46,742 nt of DNA from Butyriboletus loyo (Eukaryota > Basidiomycota > Agaricomycetes > Boletales > Boletaceae): assembly GCA_038093515.1 (NCBI GenBank), contig JBBPSI010000189.1, positions 1-46,742 on the forward strand. The letters run 5' to 3'. Each line of letters begins with the position of its first letter. The stretch's first letter is position 1. The position numbers and the translations under genes were made by a program. Positions 22,394 to 32,748 of this stretch are shown in pieces. The notes beneath the pieces are model-generated. The model was not told where the DNA came from, did no database searches, and saw nothing but the letters and a program-made list of their open reading frames with translations.

Positions 22394-23673
22394 TTATGTA
22401 GGCGAGAAGCGCAGGAGCTGTGACGTGTTCTTGCGACGCTGGCGGTTACCCGGTGTCAACACCACTATTGATGCTCCGTCAGAGGTTCGCGAACTTGAAG
22501 TCGTGACCGTGCACACCGCCGAGCATGACCACTCGTGCGACCTTCCCGTCGTCAATTCCTGCCTCCTCACCAAGCCCTCGCAGTACATGTAGGGTGTCTG
22601 CGACCGTGGCTTGAGCACGTTCTTTGATGGTATCGTCGAGTACGACACGGAGACGCACGCACCGACATATTGGTCCATGCAGGTAGGTCAGCCGATGGGT
22701 CGAATGGAGCAATAGCGTCAAGCATGTTCTTCTCCCACAAGATCTCCCTACGAATACTGACCACCCCAGACACATGATCTGAATTCTCCGTGATGAGCGA
22801 GTGCAAGCAAGCGGGGGGCGCATCCGTGGTGGTTGCCAGGATATCTGTCTTTCACGTAGCAGCCGACACGTGGAAGATCTTGTATATCTGCTGTCTTCCC
22901 AAAGAAAGGTTGTAGTTGGGGACGCGCCCCGAGGTACAGGGGCAGCCCGTCAGTCAACCCGGGATTCCTTTGCTGCCAACCCAGGAGGGATTTGGCAAGG
23001 TAAGGGCTGAGGATAACGATAGTCGCCAGAGCCTTCTCGAACACCGTCCACTGCCCAAACAACCATTAGTACCAAACCAAATGCTACAGGAGAAAACCAC
23101 AACCCACGATTCGCAGGGCACGATCCAACCCATGCGGTCCCCAATTGGCACCTGGACACCTGGATCAGCTGGCGAAAGGAAACAAAGTTGGTTGGATGAC
23201 GTCTCGTCTCGGTGTTCATCTTGAATCGCGTGGACTTACGAATGCCAGCGAGTCTTGAGCATCTCGAGCATGTGGAAGAGGGTGATGGGAGGTCTCGATG
23301 AGCTGGGGAGGTCACCATTGAACATGGCTTCGAGGAGGCTTAGTCGGGGGGCCATTGGAGAGATGGTCTGGGTAGGATTTGTGGCCGCGACGTGTGGGTG
23401 TGATGGCATTGGTCGTGTTTGGGTCTTCGCCGTGGGGAGGTGGAGATCGTGTCGTGAAAAGAAGGTAGAGAGGCGAGGACTAGGGAATGTTTGGACGCGA
23501 GCGGGGCCCAGTTGAAAGATAGGGAAATGTAATGGATCACGTGACCCAAGAAAACCAATAATTCGCTGTAGCCTACTACCAGACCCCCGCAGTGTCAACT
23601 TTGTCCTCCGATTTAACCTTGTTTGATTCAGCGCAAGCTCTGCCAAGCTGTCCCTGAGTACCTCTGTCATCAC
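22394..23673 (-). pseudogene. Unrecognised degraded multi-exon gene
   Basis: Protein-like pieces lie on the minus strand. A possible first exon (MAPRLSLLEAMFNG, ATG near 23356) ends at a GTAAGTCCA donor near 23240. Further pieces read GWIVPCESWVVVFSCSIWFG, WTVFEKALATIVILSPYLAK and, near 22500-22640, VLDDTIKERAQATVADTLHV. No single spliced frame can be followed and stops occur between pieces. The hydrophobic stretches could be membrane segments. I cannot assign a family. Part of the 5' region recurs at 14.9-15.1 kb. Confidence 0.35.
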
Positions 23674-24318
23674 CAGGGCTCTCAGATCAATTCCCCCGTC
23701 GATGTCAAAAGTGACTTTCAGACAGGAGTGGGCTGCGAGTTCTTCGTCCAGTCAGGTTTCGTCGCCGGCTTTACCCAGCCCCTCGCCGACCAACAGAACC
23801 CGCAGCTGTATGGTCAAGATCGGCACCCCAACGAAACAGCCATCCACCGAGGTTTCGCAGTCTGCGATGCGACCATCATCCCGCCCTCCGGGAACAGTAC
23901 CACCTCAATGGCCACACTCGCGAAGGTGATGGAAAGAAGCCAAGTGTCGTCGCCCACTGAGGTTTCAGACATTGGAAACAGAACCCAGATGACGGTCCGT
24001 CGTGTCTTTGAGATCGCCAGGACCTTCTTTTTTGCCTCGCAACATACGTCGCAGTCTCCTACCGAGGCCACTGCCTGCACGACGATGGGTGCTAATGTGT
24101 CAAGGTTCCAAAAGCTGTTCATTTCTCCGCTCGACAAGGATGCGAAGGTCTCAAAGAATCCAGTGACGCAGATGGAAATCGAGATGCTCAGGGCCCAGAG
24201 AAAGGTTGCGGGTGTTGGGACGGTCGATCCTCGTCTGGATCGCCTTAGTTTCCTCACTGCAGTGGCGATCGTCACGAAGCTTGGGACGTCTAGTTCGGAC
24301 TGCCCCGGTTCCATCTGA
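23650..24318 (+). pseudogene. Possible oxidoreductase-like relic
   Basis: An open frame of about 220 codons has one stretch (YGQDRHPNETAIHRGFAVCD, then IIPPSGN, SMATLAKVME) that is faintly like the C-terminal segment of GMC-type FAD oxidoreductases, where a D-G-S-x-x-P motif precedes N-P-x-x-T. The key residues are poorly kept, no N-terminal FAD motif is seen, and the opposite strand is also open here. The call is weak; it may be chance. Confidence 0.2.
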
Positions 24319-25146
24319 AGCGTCGACAGGGTGACTCGGAGGTAGGTGGTGGGGTGAGGTTTGGGTGTACATTCTTTTTCATTCCTTTCCTTTTCCTTTT
24401 CCTTTTCCGCCTTCTTCCACTTTCTTTGACAGATATCTTTTCTTCCCTGGCTTCCGTTTCCAGCTTAGATCTCTGTCGACCGTTAGGTTCTCGACTCAAC
24501 TGACGTTCACGAGGCGGCTGTCCTGCACGTCGCATTCATCATGCAATGGCTTGAACGCTACACCGTTGTTCGGTGGCTTGCTCTCGCAAAAGAATTTGCC
24601 GAAGTCCATCACATTCTCTCAGCGCCGCAAAGATGCTGTCCTGTTCTCGTACTCGCGGCTCAGCACATCCCCGCCCACAGACTGAGCTGCCTTGCTACAT
24701 GTCCCCAGGGCTAGGCTATCCCAGGGTGCTTATCCTGTCGAGAGCGGAAGATCGCGTGCGATCCACCACAGCCAGGCAACGAGGCCAAGACCTGCAAGCG
24801 AGTACGTTTCTGTATCATGGTACTTGACCTGATGTGGACAAACTCTGCCCGCCCATCTCCCCTCAATCACCCAATGGTCTCGCTGATCTCCCTGACATCA
24901 ATCTTTGTGCTGAATAGTGTACTTACATGTATCATTTTTTAACCAGCCCTTCTCAAGTGCGAATGAGCACGGCAAACCGATGGGGTTTGCCTTCTTACTA
25001 TGGAACGTTATGCACCTGACATTTATCCATCGTCTGGATTACTGCACTCGTTTCTAGAATATAAATCACAATGTCTTATACATCCTACCTAGTTATTTGG
25101 ACGGCGTCGACTTGTTTACGATGTCCAGCGAGTCAACTGCTCGAAG
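24319..25146. other. Convergent 3' spacer of the CRN gene
   Basis: No gene is supportable. Contains a TTTTCC pyrimidine repeat (about 24382-24410) and a small hairpin GGCAAACC...GGTTTGCC (about 24972-24990). The stop of the minus-strand CRN kinase gene lies at 25147. Confidence 0.4.
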
Positions 25147-28102
25147 TCACCAGAACAAATAGTCTACCATTTCCATGTCGTGGTCAGCGAGAATCAACTC
25201 GCCATCAAGCGCACCCTCCGGTCGTCGCAAATCAACCGCACGGTTCACGTTCATGGGGTATCGTACCTCGCCCATCTTGCCCGACCAGTCAAAGTCAACT
25301 AACATCCATCCCAATCGGTCCTTGGTCACCATCACGTTCGCATCACGTACATCTCCGTGCACCAGCCCCATCTGGTGAAGGTCTTTCAGCCTCCTTCGAA
25401 GTTCGTCTCTCAGCGTCTCCTTCTGTTCACGCGAGAGGCTGTGCTTGACATCGTGAAGACACTCGTACTCCTCGAGAAGATCCATGACCACCATGCCCCA
25501 CCCTCCTGGGACGGCGTCGAGTCCCCTTAGCGATGGCGAGATTCCCCAGTCTGCGCACTGCTGATGCACCGCTCGAGCGTATGCCCGCACAAACTTGACG
25601 CAGAGTCGCTCGCCAGCATCTGTCTGCACGACGAAGAGCAGCTTGCTAGCTTCCAGAGTACGGATGTACCTGAAACGCACCTGGTCCTTCTTATCTAAGC
25701 TTGTGTAGCAGCGAGGATGCGGAAACCCTGGCTGCAAGTCCTTGAAGTCTGCAGGAGCACGATCATACTCCTCGTAGAGTTGCTTCAGCGATTGGTAGGC
25801 TTTCTTGAATGCACCGATACAACGAGCAGCAGATTGGCGCATCACGGTATCGGTCGGATGCCAGAACAAAGGCAGGACAGTGGAGAGAATTTGGTAACTG
25901 GGGCGGCCAGTCCAGACTGCGCCCGAGAAACTGAGGTGAGGGCCTGAGGTGTTTCATCAGCGGACGGGGAACCGGATTCGCAGCGCAACTCACCAAAGAG
26001 GGTGATTATGAAGCAAGGAAAATTGAACTGCACGTCCTTCACCACCTCCTCTCTGCTTCCTTCTAAGTAGTAGAGTATTGCTTGGCAGTAAGGCTCAGCA
26101 CCTTTAGAACCGACTTCAGATTTCACCTCCAGGATTAAGTACCGACGAGCGTTCACGTGCGCATCTCCATCGGTGTGGAAACCACCAATGGAGCTCGGTA
26201 CAATCCCTATACTTTGGCGGCGTAAGATGTCTATAAATTCTTCCTGTCGCTGGCTCTCTTTTTCGAAGATGCTGGACATTCGTAAGGAAAGATCCAAAAC
26301 AAGGGCATTATCATCACTGGTGGGCTCATGGGTGCGACAGTCGTCGACAAACAGGCCGAAGACGGGGTGCAGTAGCGTGACTGGGATGGTTGGAGTGTTT
26401 TTACGGGGTCGGGTCCACTCGATCTTGTAATTGGCCGACTGCAAGATGTTGAAATTTGAGGGTTCTCCTTGCTCGGAAGGGCTCTTTTTCGGCCTGCGAG
26501 CCCACTCCTGGCAAAAAATCGATCGCGAGCGGGCGGTAGAAGGGTCAGCTGCAACGCTGCGTTCTGCAATACAACATCCGGAGTCTGGGTGAGTACGAAT
26601 CAAGACCGTCATGGCTTTGCTTACTTTCTTCGACCTGCTCGACGACAACACGTGGCAATTGAGAAAAAAGAATGTCACCAAAGACCTCCTCCACCAACCG
26701 CTTCCCCTGCAGAAGTTGACCCGATCTTAGAGCGCCAAGACTCTCGCAGAGCTCGGCATCCCCGTCTGCTGGAATCTTGTAGAGTTGCATGCGATCAGGG
26801 GATAGATTATCAAAGGTTTTGCTGCATGTCGCCTTGATCAAAATTTTGAGATCATCAACCCTGGCTTTCGCTGATATTCGGACTGTAACCGAGTTTCTAG
26901 GATCTGCCCCACGAATCCAACATTGCAAAGTCAAGTGGTCTGGATTGCAAAGAATGTTCGCCATTGAAGTCAAGTTCGAATCGCAAGTGCCACATACCAA
27001 TGATGAGATGGAGGTGGTTGGGAGGAAGTGACATGAAAACAACTGACAGCTGCTGTGAAGGCCCCAAAGGCCTCCCCAGCATGGAGATGGTGTGAGCGTC
27101 AAGCACTCCTTGAAGGGTGTTATCTTCGCCACATGGAAAACAAACTTTGTAAAGGGCGAGTTCATCCGCGTCTACATCGCGAAATGCCACTGGTTTCTCG
27201 TTTTTTATGGCTTTTTTGAGGGCTCCGACGGTCTTGGTGCTCGAAATTTCGACAGAAAAGCCGCGACTGGTTATGTCACCGCGCACCCAGCAATAAATGG
27301 TCATGTCTGGGGGAACGACAGCGGGTTCAACTGAACGTGAATCTGAGAAGCAAAGTTCGCCATCAGAAGAATAACAGAATATGATGATCAACGCATACAA
27401 GGAATGGGCGCATGAACGATGATGAGGCCATCGGACAGGTTCAGGTTGGATAATTTGCATCGCGGGTTGAGGTGTTGTTTGCCTTCGAACGTCCACTTCT
27501 CGAGCGTGGCTTCAAAGTGTTCATCATCGGGCATGGGGATGGAGTAGAGAGCGAGCTCGTCTGCGTCTACATCGCGAAATGCCACAGATTTCTTATTCTT
27601 GATGGCTTCTTTGAGGGCTTCGACGGTCTTGGTGCTCGAAATTTCGACGGAAAAGTTGCCAGTGGTCGTGTCACCGCGCACCCAGCAATTAATGGTCATG
27701 TCTGGAAGAACGACAGTGGGTTCAACTGGACGTGAATCTGAGAAGTAAAGCTCGCCTCAGAAGGATAACAGAATACGATGATCAACGCGTACAAGGAATG
27801 GGCGCATGAACGATGATGAGGCCATCGGACAGGTTCAGGTTGGATAATTTGCCTCGCGGGTTGAGGCGTTGTTTGCCTTCGAACGTCCACTTCTCGAGCG
27901 TGGCTTCAAAGTCTTCATCATCGGGCATGGGGATGGAGTAGAGAGAGAGCTGATCTGCGTCTACATCGCGAAATGCCACTGGTTTCTTATTCTTGATGGC
28001 TTCTTTGAGGTCTCCGACGGTCTCTGTCCTTGATATCTTGACAGGAAAAACAACGTCAAAGTCTTCACCGTAGATCCAACACTGGAGCGCAAGTGTATCC
28101 AT
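25147..28102 (-). CDS. Crinkler (CRN) effector-type protein: four tandem ubiquitin-like headers, PD-(D/E)XK nuclease-like domain, kinase
   Basis: Six exons on the minus strand (28102-27793, 27737-27399, 27342-26998, 26939-26625, 26584-25994, 25916-25147) splice with GT-AG introns of 40-77 nt into 889 aa. Exons 1-4 each hold one CRN header (CWIYGEDFD, CWVRGDTTT, CWVRGDITS, CWIRGADP; then TVG.LK, FRDVDAD, LYSIPMP). Residues ~437-633 resemble the PD-(D/E)XK nuclease fold: DGD 575-577, EVK 589-591, Gln604. Residues ~634-889 form a kinase: Lys741 (CVKF), HGDVRDAN 820-827 with Asp822 and Asn827, and DFD at 841 in place of DFG. Known CRN proteins of oomycetes and fungi use the header for delivery or processing and the C-terminal enzyme inside target cells or against competitors; that role here is inference. 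LxLFLAK is absent and no signal peptide is seen. All internal junctions are phase 1. The neighbouring inverted arm holds a truncated copy. Confidence 0.87.
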
Positions 28103-28215
28103 GCTGTGGCACCAGGAACGAAAAGACAAGAGTCGGAAAGAAGAAGATTCGGGAGAAGAGACAGTACTTTAATCGGAGAAGACAGTGACGGTGGGGTATA
28201 TTATGTAAACCGGAA
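28103..28215 (-). promoter_or_regulatory. Promoter region of the CRN nuclease-kinase gene
   Basis: On the minus strand ACATAATATACCCCACCGTC (near 28190-28208) lies about 95 nt before the ATG, followed by a pyrimidine-rich tract up to the start codon. The left arm keeps the same layout. A TATA-like element plus CT-rich leader is common for expressed fungal genes; the assignment is inference. Confidence 0.5.
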
Positions 28216-28954
28216 CTGGGCGAACTGTTTATGTAACGTCAACTCTTCCCGTTTCGGTCCTTCAAGGCATCGGCTGGGGATAGAAGATCGTTCTGTAGAT
28301 CAAACGTCCCACTTCCCCCTGCGCTACCCGGCAGTACTCGTTGCGCACCCGCCGGCACATCTGGAGAAGTAACGGTGAGCCTGGTGCTCCAAGGTGGGAT
28401 CGCATCAACAAAGACCATGAACGGCCTGTAAGTTTTTTTGACGATATCCTCTATGGTAATCTCATTCAATACCTCAGCCACGTCTTGATGATGCCGCTGG
28501 TGCCACCATCTTGTCCCAGTCCATGCCACGAGCGCCGTCGCTGACACCTCACGTTGGCATCACAACCACAATTCCAACGAGACGAGTTTCCTCGCCGCCT
28601 ATCCGCAAGCCAAGCAGGGGCACACTGCCCTCCTCCATGCCATCAGCGATGCTCGCCGGGAGCGAGGGGAGGGAACGATGCGGCCACCCTGAGGTCACCA
28701 ACGGCTCAATGCTGGGTCGAACACGAACATACTGACGGCCTCGGTCGGAGCGTCCGCAGCCGGTGTAACCGCCTCAGAGATGAGGTCTCCAGCCTCCCCT
28801 TCGATTCTCGTTCGTGTGCGCTGCTCACTCGCACTTCCTGTGGTCTTAGTATACGTATACTGCCTGTCGTACTTCCTACTGAACATATCCACTAAAGCCT
28901 GTACATGTCCCCTTCGAGGGCCCTACTAGTCAAGCAATCCACCTACCACTCTGA

Positions 28955-29250
<296 letters not shown>

Positions 29251-29529
29251 CAGAGGCATGCAAAATGCATTGTCTTTAATTTTCTGCAAACGATGGGATC
29301 CGTGTTTACCATGCCCCCCTCTCCCTTCCCTGCTCCTTTGCTCCTTCCACCTTTGTCGCATCCATCGATTTTACCATCGAAATTCGTGCAAGACCGTTAC
29401 TATTCAAATCAGGTGTGGGCCAAGTTGTCAGGTTTCCCACCACGTGAGATTTCCCGATGCGTACGCTCGCTGGAGTGGCTTCTTTGGGTTGGCAAGTTGC
29501 ACATCTCTTTCAGTCGTGCTGCCTCTCTT

Positions 29530-29800
29530 GTTGGACAGGACGACGACCCCACAGGTCACTTACAGAAGGTTCTTGCCCAAATCGGTTCCTTCTGCCTGGT
29601 GTTCATTGAGATTTTCGTCATTGCTCGCGCTCTACGCCAGCGGCTTCAGGTACAACTACTGTCGCGGTCTCAACAACATCCTTGTTCTCTTGATTGGTGG
29701 TATCCCCATTGCCATGCCCACTGTCTTATCCGTCACTATCGCTGTTGGTGCTCAACAGCTCGCCAAGCACAAAGCTATTGTCACCCGTATCAGCGGTTTC
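29530..29800 (+). pseudogene. Plasma-membrane H+-ATPase (PMA1-type) fragment, right copy
   Basis: [20 protein letters not shown], then [37 protein letters not shown] match the segment of fungal plasma-membrane proton pumps preceding the DKTGT phosphorylation site. The match is broken by a frameshift near 29630-29660 and ends after VTRIS, where a Ser/Pro-rich unrelated frame continues. The start and the catalytic domain are missing, so it is non-functional. It lies immediately downstream of the ubiquitin relic, the same order as in the left arm. Confidence 0.82.
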
Positions 29801-29934
29801 TGGCCCCTGGTTCCCCACAGTCCCAGCTGCACCTTTCTCAGCCTCGACCCCAACGAATCTCCCCTGCTGCCCACGCTGCAACCCAGCTCTCAGCCACCAT
29901 CCCCGTCGTCGTCCTTGGGTACGGGTTGAAGCTA

Positions 29935-30449
29935 CGCGTGCGTCGGTCGATGTTTGTCCCTGGGTGGGTGGTACCGCCGCGCATGTTGCTCGTAGACGAC
30001 GATGCAGTGAGCCGACGATTGAGCAGCAATTTTTTGCAGGTGTTTGAGTGTGCGATCGATGTGGCTGTGGATGGGGTCGGCGCGGTCACCAAGATGAATT
30101 TGGAAAAGTATGACTTGGTGTCGATGGTGCGTGTTCATATGCGCTCTCTCGTCTGTTGTCGATACTGATGCGTCGGCCATAGGACATTGTGATGCCGAAG
30201 ACGGACGGAATATCGGCCACATCATTGTTAAGACAGTTTGATCATATGACACCCATCATCTCGATGAGGAGCAATTCGAAACCGAGCGAGATCATCACCT
30301 TAGGCACCAGTTTTGGGATGCTCCCACGGCCTTTAGGGGGGTTGCTTGTAGAGACTTTGACCAAAAAGGGGTTAGCATCCCGGATGGATTCCACCTATTT
30401 CCCAGAGCGGAATATGCTGATTTCTAAGGAGGCCGCGGCAACACCATAG
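29935..30449 (+). pseudogene. Response-regulator receiver fragment, Skn7/Prr1-like
   Basis: MLLVDDDAVSRRLSSNFLQV (ATG 29983) to EKYDLVSM, an intron (30127-30182), then DIVMPKTDGISATSLLRQ and HMTPIISM are the receiver domain of fungal Skn7-type regulators, including the acidic pocket DDD and the phosphate-accepting Asp after the intron. Intact relatives pair this receiver with an HSF-type DNA-binding domain, which is absent. Two key positions are altered: the MTSNS Thr reads MRSNS, and the LPKPF Lys reads LPRPL. After that the sequence drifts and stops at 30449. The piece lies just outside the right arm and has no partner at the left. Likely a captured or duplicated exon pair. Confidence 0.75.
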
Positions 30450-30649
30450 CGCAGTTTGCAATGATTGCGAAGCGCAATTTTACTATCTAGTCAGCATCCC
30501 TCCAGCATCTCCGACCCTTGCATGCAGTCTGACAGCAGACCTGAGAGGCTCGTCAAAATATCATGCACTGCTCTTGTTTTTACATTTCACTCATATATGT
30601 TTATTTTGTAGACAATTAGATTACAAATGTAATAAAACAAATCTGAACT

Positions 30650-31570
30650 ATGTGCGCGTTCGCGCGTACACATAATGGATGGGGGTGGTGCGCTGGGCAC
30701 GAAACAAGGGGGTAAGGTTGCGCGAATGGCCAGGGTGCGCTTGCATGTACACGGAATGGGTAGGGGTGGCGCGTTGTACTCAAAGCGGGTGTGGGCGTAT
30801 TCACACGTACACGGGATGGATGGGGGTGGTGCGTTGGGCGCGAAACGAGGGGCTTACGGGTGGGGAGACATTTGCGCGGATGGCCAGGGTGTGTTTGCGT
30901 TGACACGGAATGGGTGGGGGTGGCGCGTTGGGTGGAAAACGGGGGTGGGTGGCACACGTTGGGCATAAAGTGGGTGGCTTGAGGGTAGGGGCACGTTCGT
31001 GCATACACGGAATGGATGGGGGTGGCGTGTTGGGCGCATTTGAGTGGCGATGGCCAGGGCGAGGGAGTGATCGATCACTAGCGACGGTGGGCGCTTGCTC
31101 ATGGGTGAGGGTGGCGGCGTACTGTGCTGTCTGGGTATGCATACGCGCTCGCATGAGCCTCAGGCTGTGAGGGGGACGATTGGGGAACAACGTACCTTTC
31201 ACTTTTTAACGGGTGGGGGCACGCTGGGGTGCCTGGGTGGGGACGAGGTTGGGGGTGGGTTGGCGAGCAGCCCAGGTGGTCACAGTGGTGGAGGTGAGGG
31301 CACGAGCAGCAGTGTGAGGAGCGCATGGGTGGGGTTGGCGGTGGGGTTGCGTGCCGTGGGTGTCGGTGTTGGAGGCAGTGACGAGGGCACAAGTGAAACG
31401 AACGCGCTCGCGTTTGTTTCGCTCATACCCTCGTTACGCGTTTGGCTGGGTGAGGATGAGGGTTGGGGTTCTGGGGCCACGTTGGCGTCATTTTCATGAC
31501 GTGAGTGACGCGGATGCAGAGGTGGTGGGGTTGCACGATGCGTTGGCCAGTGGTGGTGGATTGTGGCGAG
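30650..31570 (+). repeat. G-rich degenerate minisatellite
   Basis: The word ACACGGAATGG(A/G)TGGGGGTGG(C/T)GCG recurs at about 30671, 30760, 30811, 30900 and 31005, with spacings of 50-105 bp and shared inner words (GATGGCCAGGGTG, GGGCGCGAAAC). From 31200 to 31560 a less ordered G-rich stretch continues (GGTGGGGACGAGGTTGGGGGTGGG). Strong G bias on the plus strand and many GGG runs would permit G-quadruplexes. Long open frames here follow from the repeat and are not called as genes. Confidence 0.75.
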
Positions 31571-32040
31571 CGCGTGCTTACCTGATCGGTTTCAGTCGCG
31601 TGCCAACTTGAAGCCATGGCCTTGAGTGCTGCACATCACTAGTCCATAAAACCAAGCTGCAATGTCTTTCATGACAATGTAAAAACTTATAGTGACAAAA
31701 ACGGTCTACTGCGACTCCGAAGTACCACCTGACGGTATAGGCATATGCTCCCCAAGACGAGCAGCGGCACCCTCCGTAACATCGTCACTTCCCTCGCGCT
31801 GCGAGTCACGCATAGGATGATGCATACCATGCAAAGGGCCGGTGTTTTGGTTAGGGGGGTGGAACTGAGGATTTGGAGGGCCATGGTAGTAGTATCCTGG
31901 CATGTTGTATAATGGCAGGCCTCTGTTGTATGCACCACGTTCTGGGGCATCACTGTGTGGAAAAGTGGGGGTCCAGGATTCACTTCAGGCAAATGACCCC
32001 AGCATGCATATGGATTCATCATGTTAGGCTCATAAGAAAA
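31571..32040. other. No firm gene; Pro-rich frame on minus strand
   Basis: On the minus strand about 31903-31706 reads as a Pro/Gly/His-rich tail (PGYYYHGPPNPQFHPP, ending GGTSESQ) resembling a low-complexity C-terminus. No upstream exon with a recognisable domain is found. It may be the relic end of a gene. Confidence 0.3.
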
Positions 32041-32176
32041 CAGTGTAATATCCCGACTGCCAATCTTGATGGGTAGGGGCTCAAAGTGTTCCTACAGATG
32101 TCCTCTATCACATAGGAGCATCATTCAGGCATTTGGAAACATTGCATTTTGTAACTTAATGCCAGGATGACCGAAT
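32041..32176 (+). repeat. Dispersed repeat, copy B
   Basis: Same family and orientation as 12545-12722, starting within the ATCCCGAC part and ending CCAGGATGACCGAATAAAT. Confidence 0.85.
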
Positions 32177-32195
32177 AAATTACAAAAATGAAGGT

Positions 32196-32359
32196 ATAAT
32201 ATGGCCTTGTTTCATTTTTATCTCCACATCCCGACCACCAATGCTGATGGGTAGGGGCTCAAAATGTTCCTACAGATGTCCTCTATCACATAGGAACATC
32301 ATTCAGGCATTTGGCAATATCACATTTCGTAACTTTATGCCAGGATGACCGAATAAATA
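32196..32359 (+). repeat. Dispersed repeat, copy C
   Basis: Follows copy B directly in tandem and starts earlier, at AATATGGCCTTGTTTCATTT, as copy A does. Ends CCAGGATGACCGAATAAAT. Confidence 0.85.
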
Positions 32360-32511
32360 TCATAGACATCACATGCGCATGATTTTTTCAACGGTGACAT
32401 GCGTGACGTGGCATATCGGACAATATCTGGTTTCTGCGACATTTGTGATGACACTGGCTTGTCGCGTTATCCGACATGGCTTCCACCACCACCACCACTG
32501 CTGCTGCATAA

Positions 32512-32748
32512 ATGTCCAGTCTTTCCGCTCAGAACAGTTCTGACAGTGCCCAGCCCCGCCAGTTGACATTCTTCGACATCGAGCCGGTCGAGAATATGCA
32601 CGGCCCCACGCCCCCACCTGTCCTGTTCAAGGCGCAGCCAGGCTCTAACTCGTCGTTCTCTTCTAAACGTCAGAATTCCACTGAGGTCTCGACTGTGATC
32701 TCTTCTTCCAATGGCTGGGTCACCACTAACATCTATCATGGAAAGTGA
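32512..32748 (+). CDS. Possible small Ser/Pro-rich protein
   Basis: ATG at 32512 opens 78 codons (MSSLSAQNSSDSAQPRQ..., PPVLFKAQPGSNSSFSSKR) to a TGA. The amino-acid make-up is protein-like and the 5' context is acceptable, but there is no domain. A spliced continuation downstream is possible (several AG sites to 32935), and the opposite strand is also open. I cannot identify it. Confidence 0.35.
   Translation: MSSLSAQNSSDSAQPRQLTFFDIEPVENMHGPTPPPVLFKAQPGSNSSFSSKRQNSTEVSTVISSSNGWVTTNIYHGK

Noticed and set aside
23814..24314. Minus-strand frame of 166 codons with hydrophobic stretches
   Set aside because: No family resemblance, no splice partners, and it overlaps an equally open plus-strand frame.
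26962..26964. ATG at 26964 as the start of the Crinkler gene
   Set aside because: Possible, but the upstream header exons join in frame through three good introns to the promoter-proximal ATG at 28102, so the longer model is preferred.
30660..31611. Several frames of 60-130 codons in the G-rich region
   Set aside because: All are low-complexity products of the minisatellite and lie in several frames on both strands.
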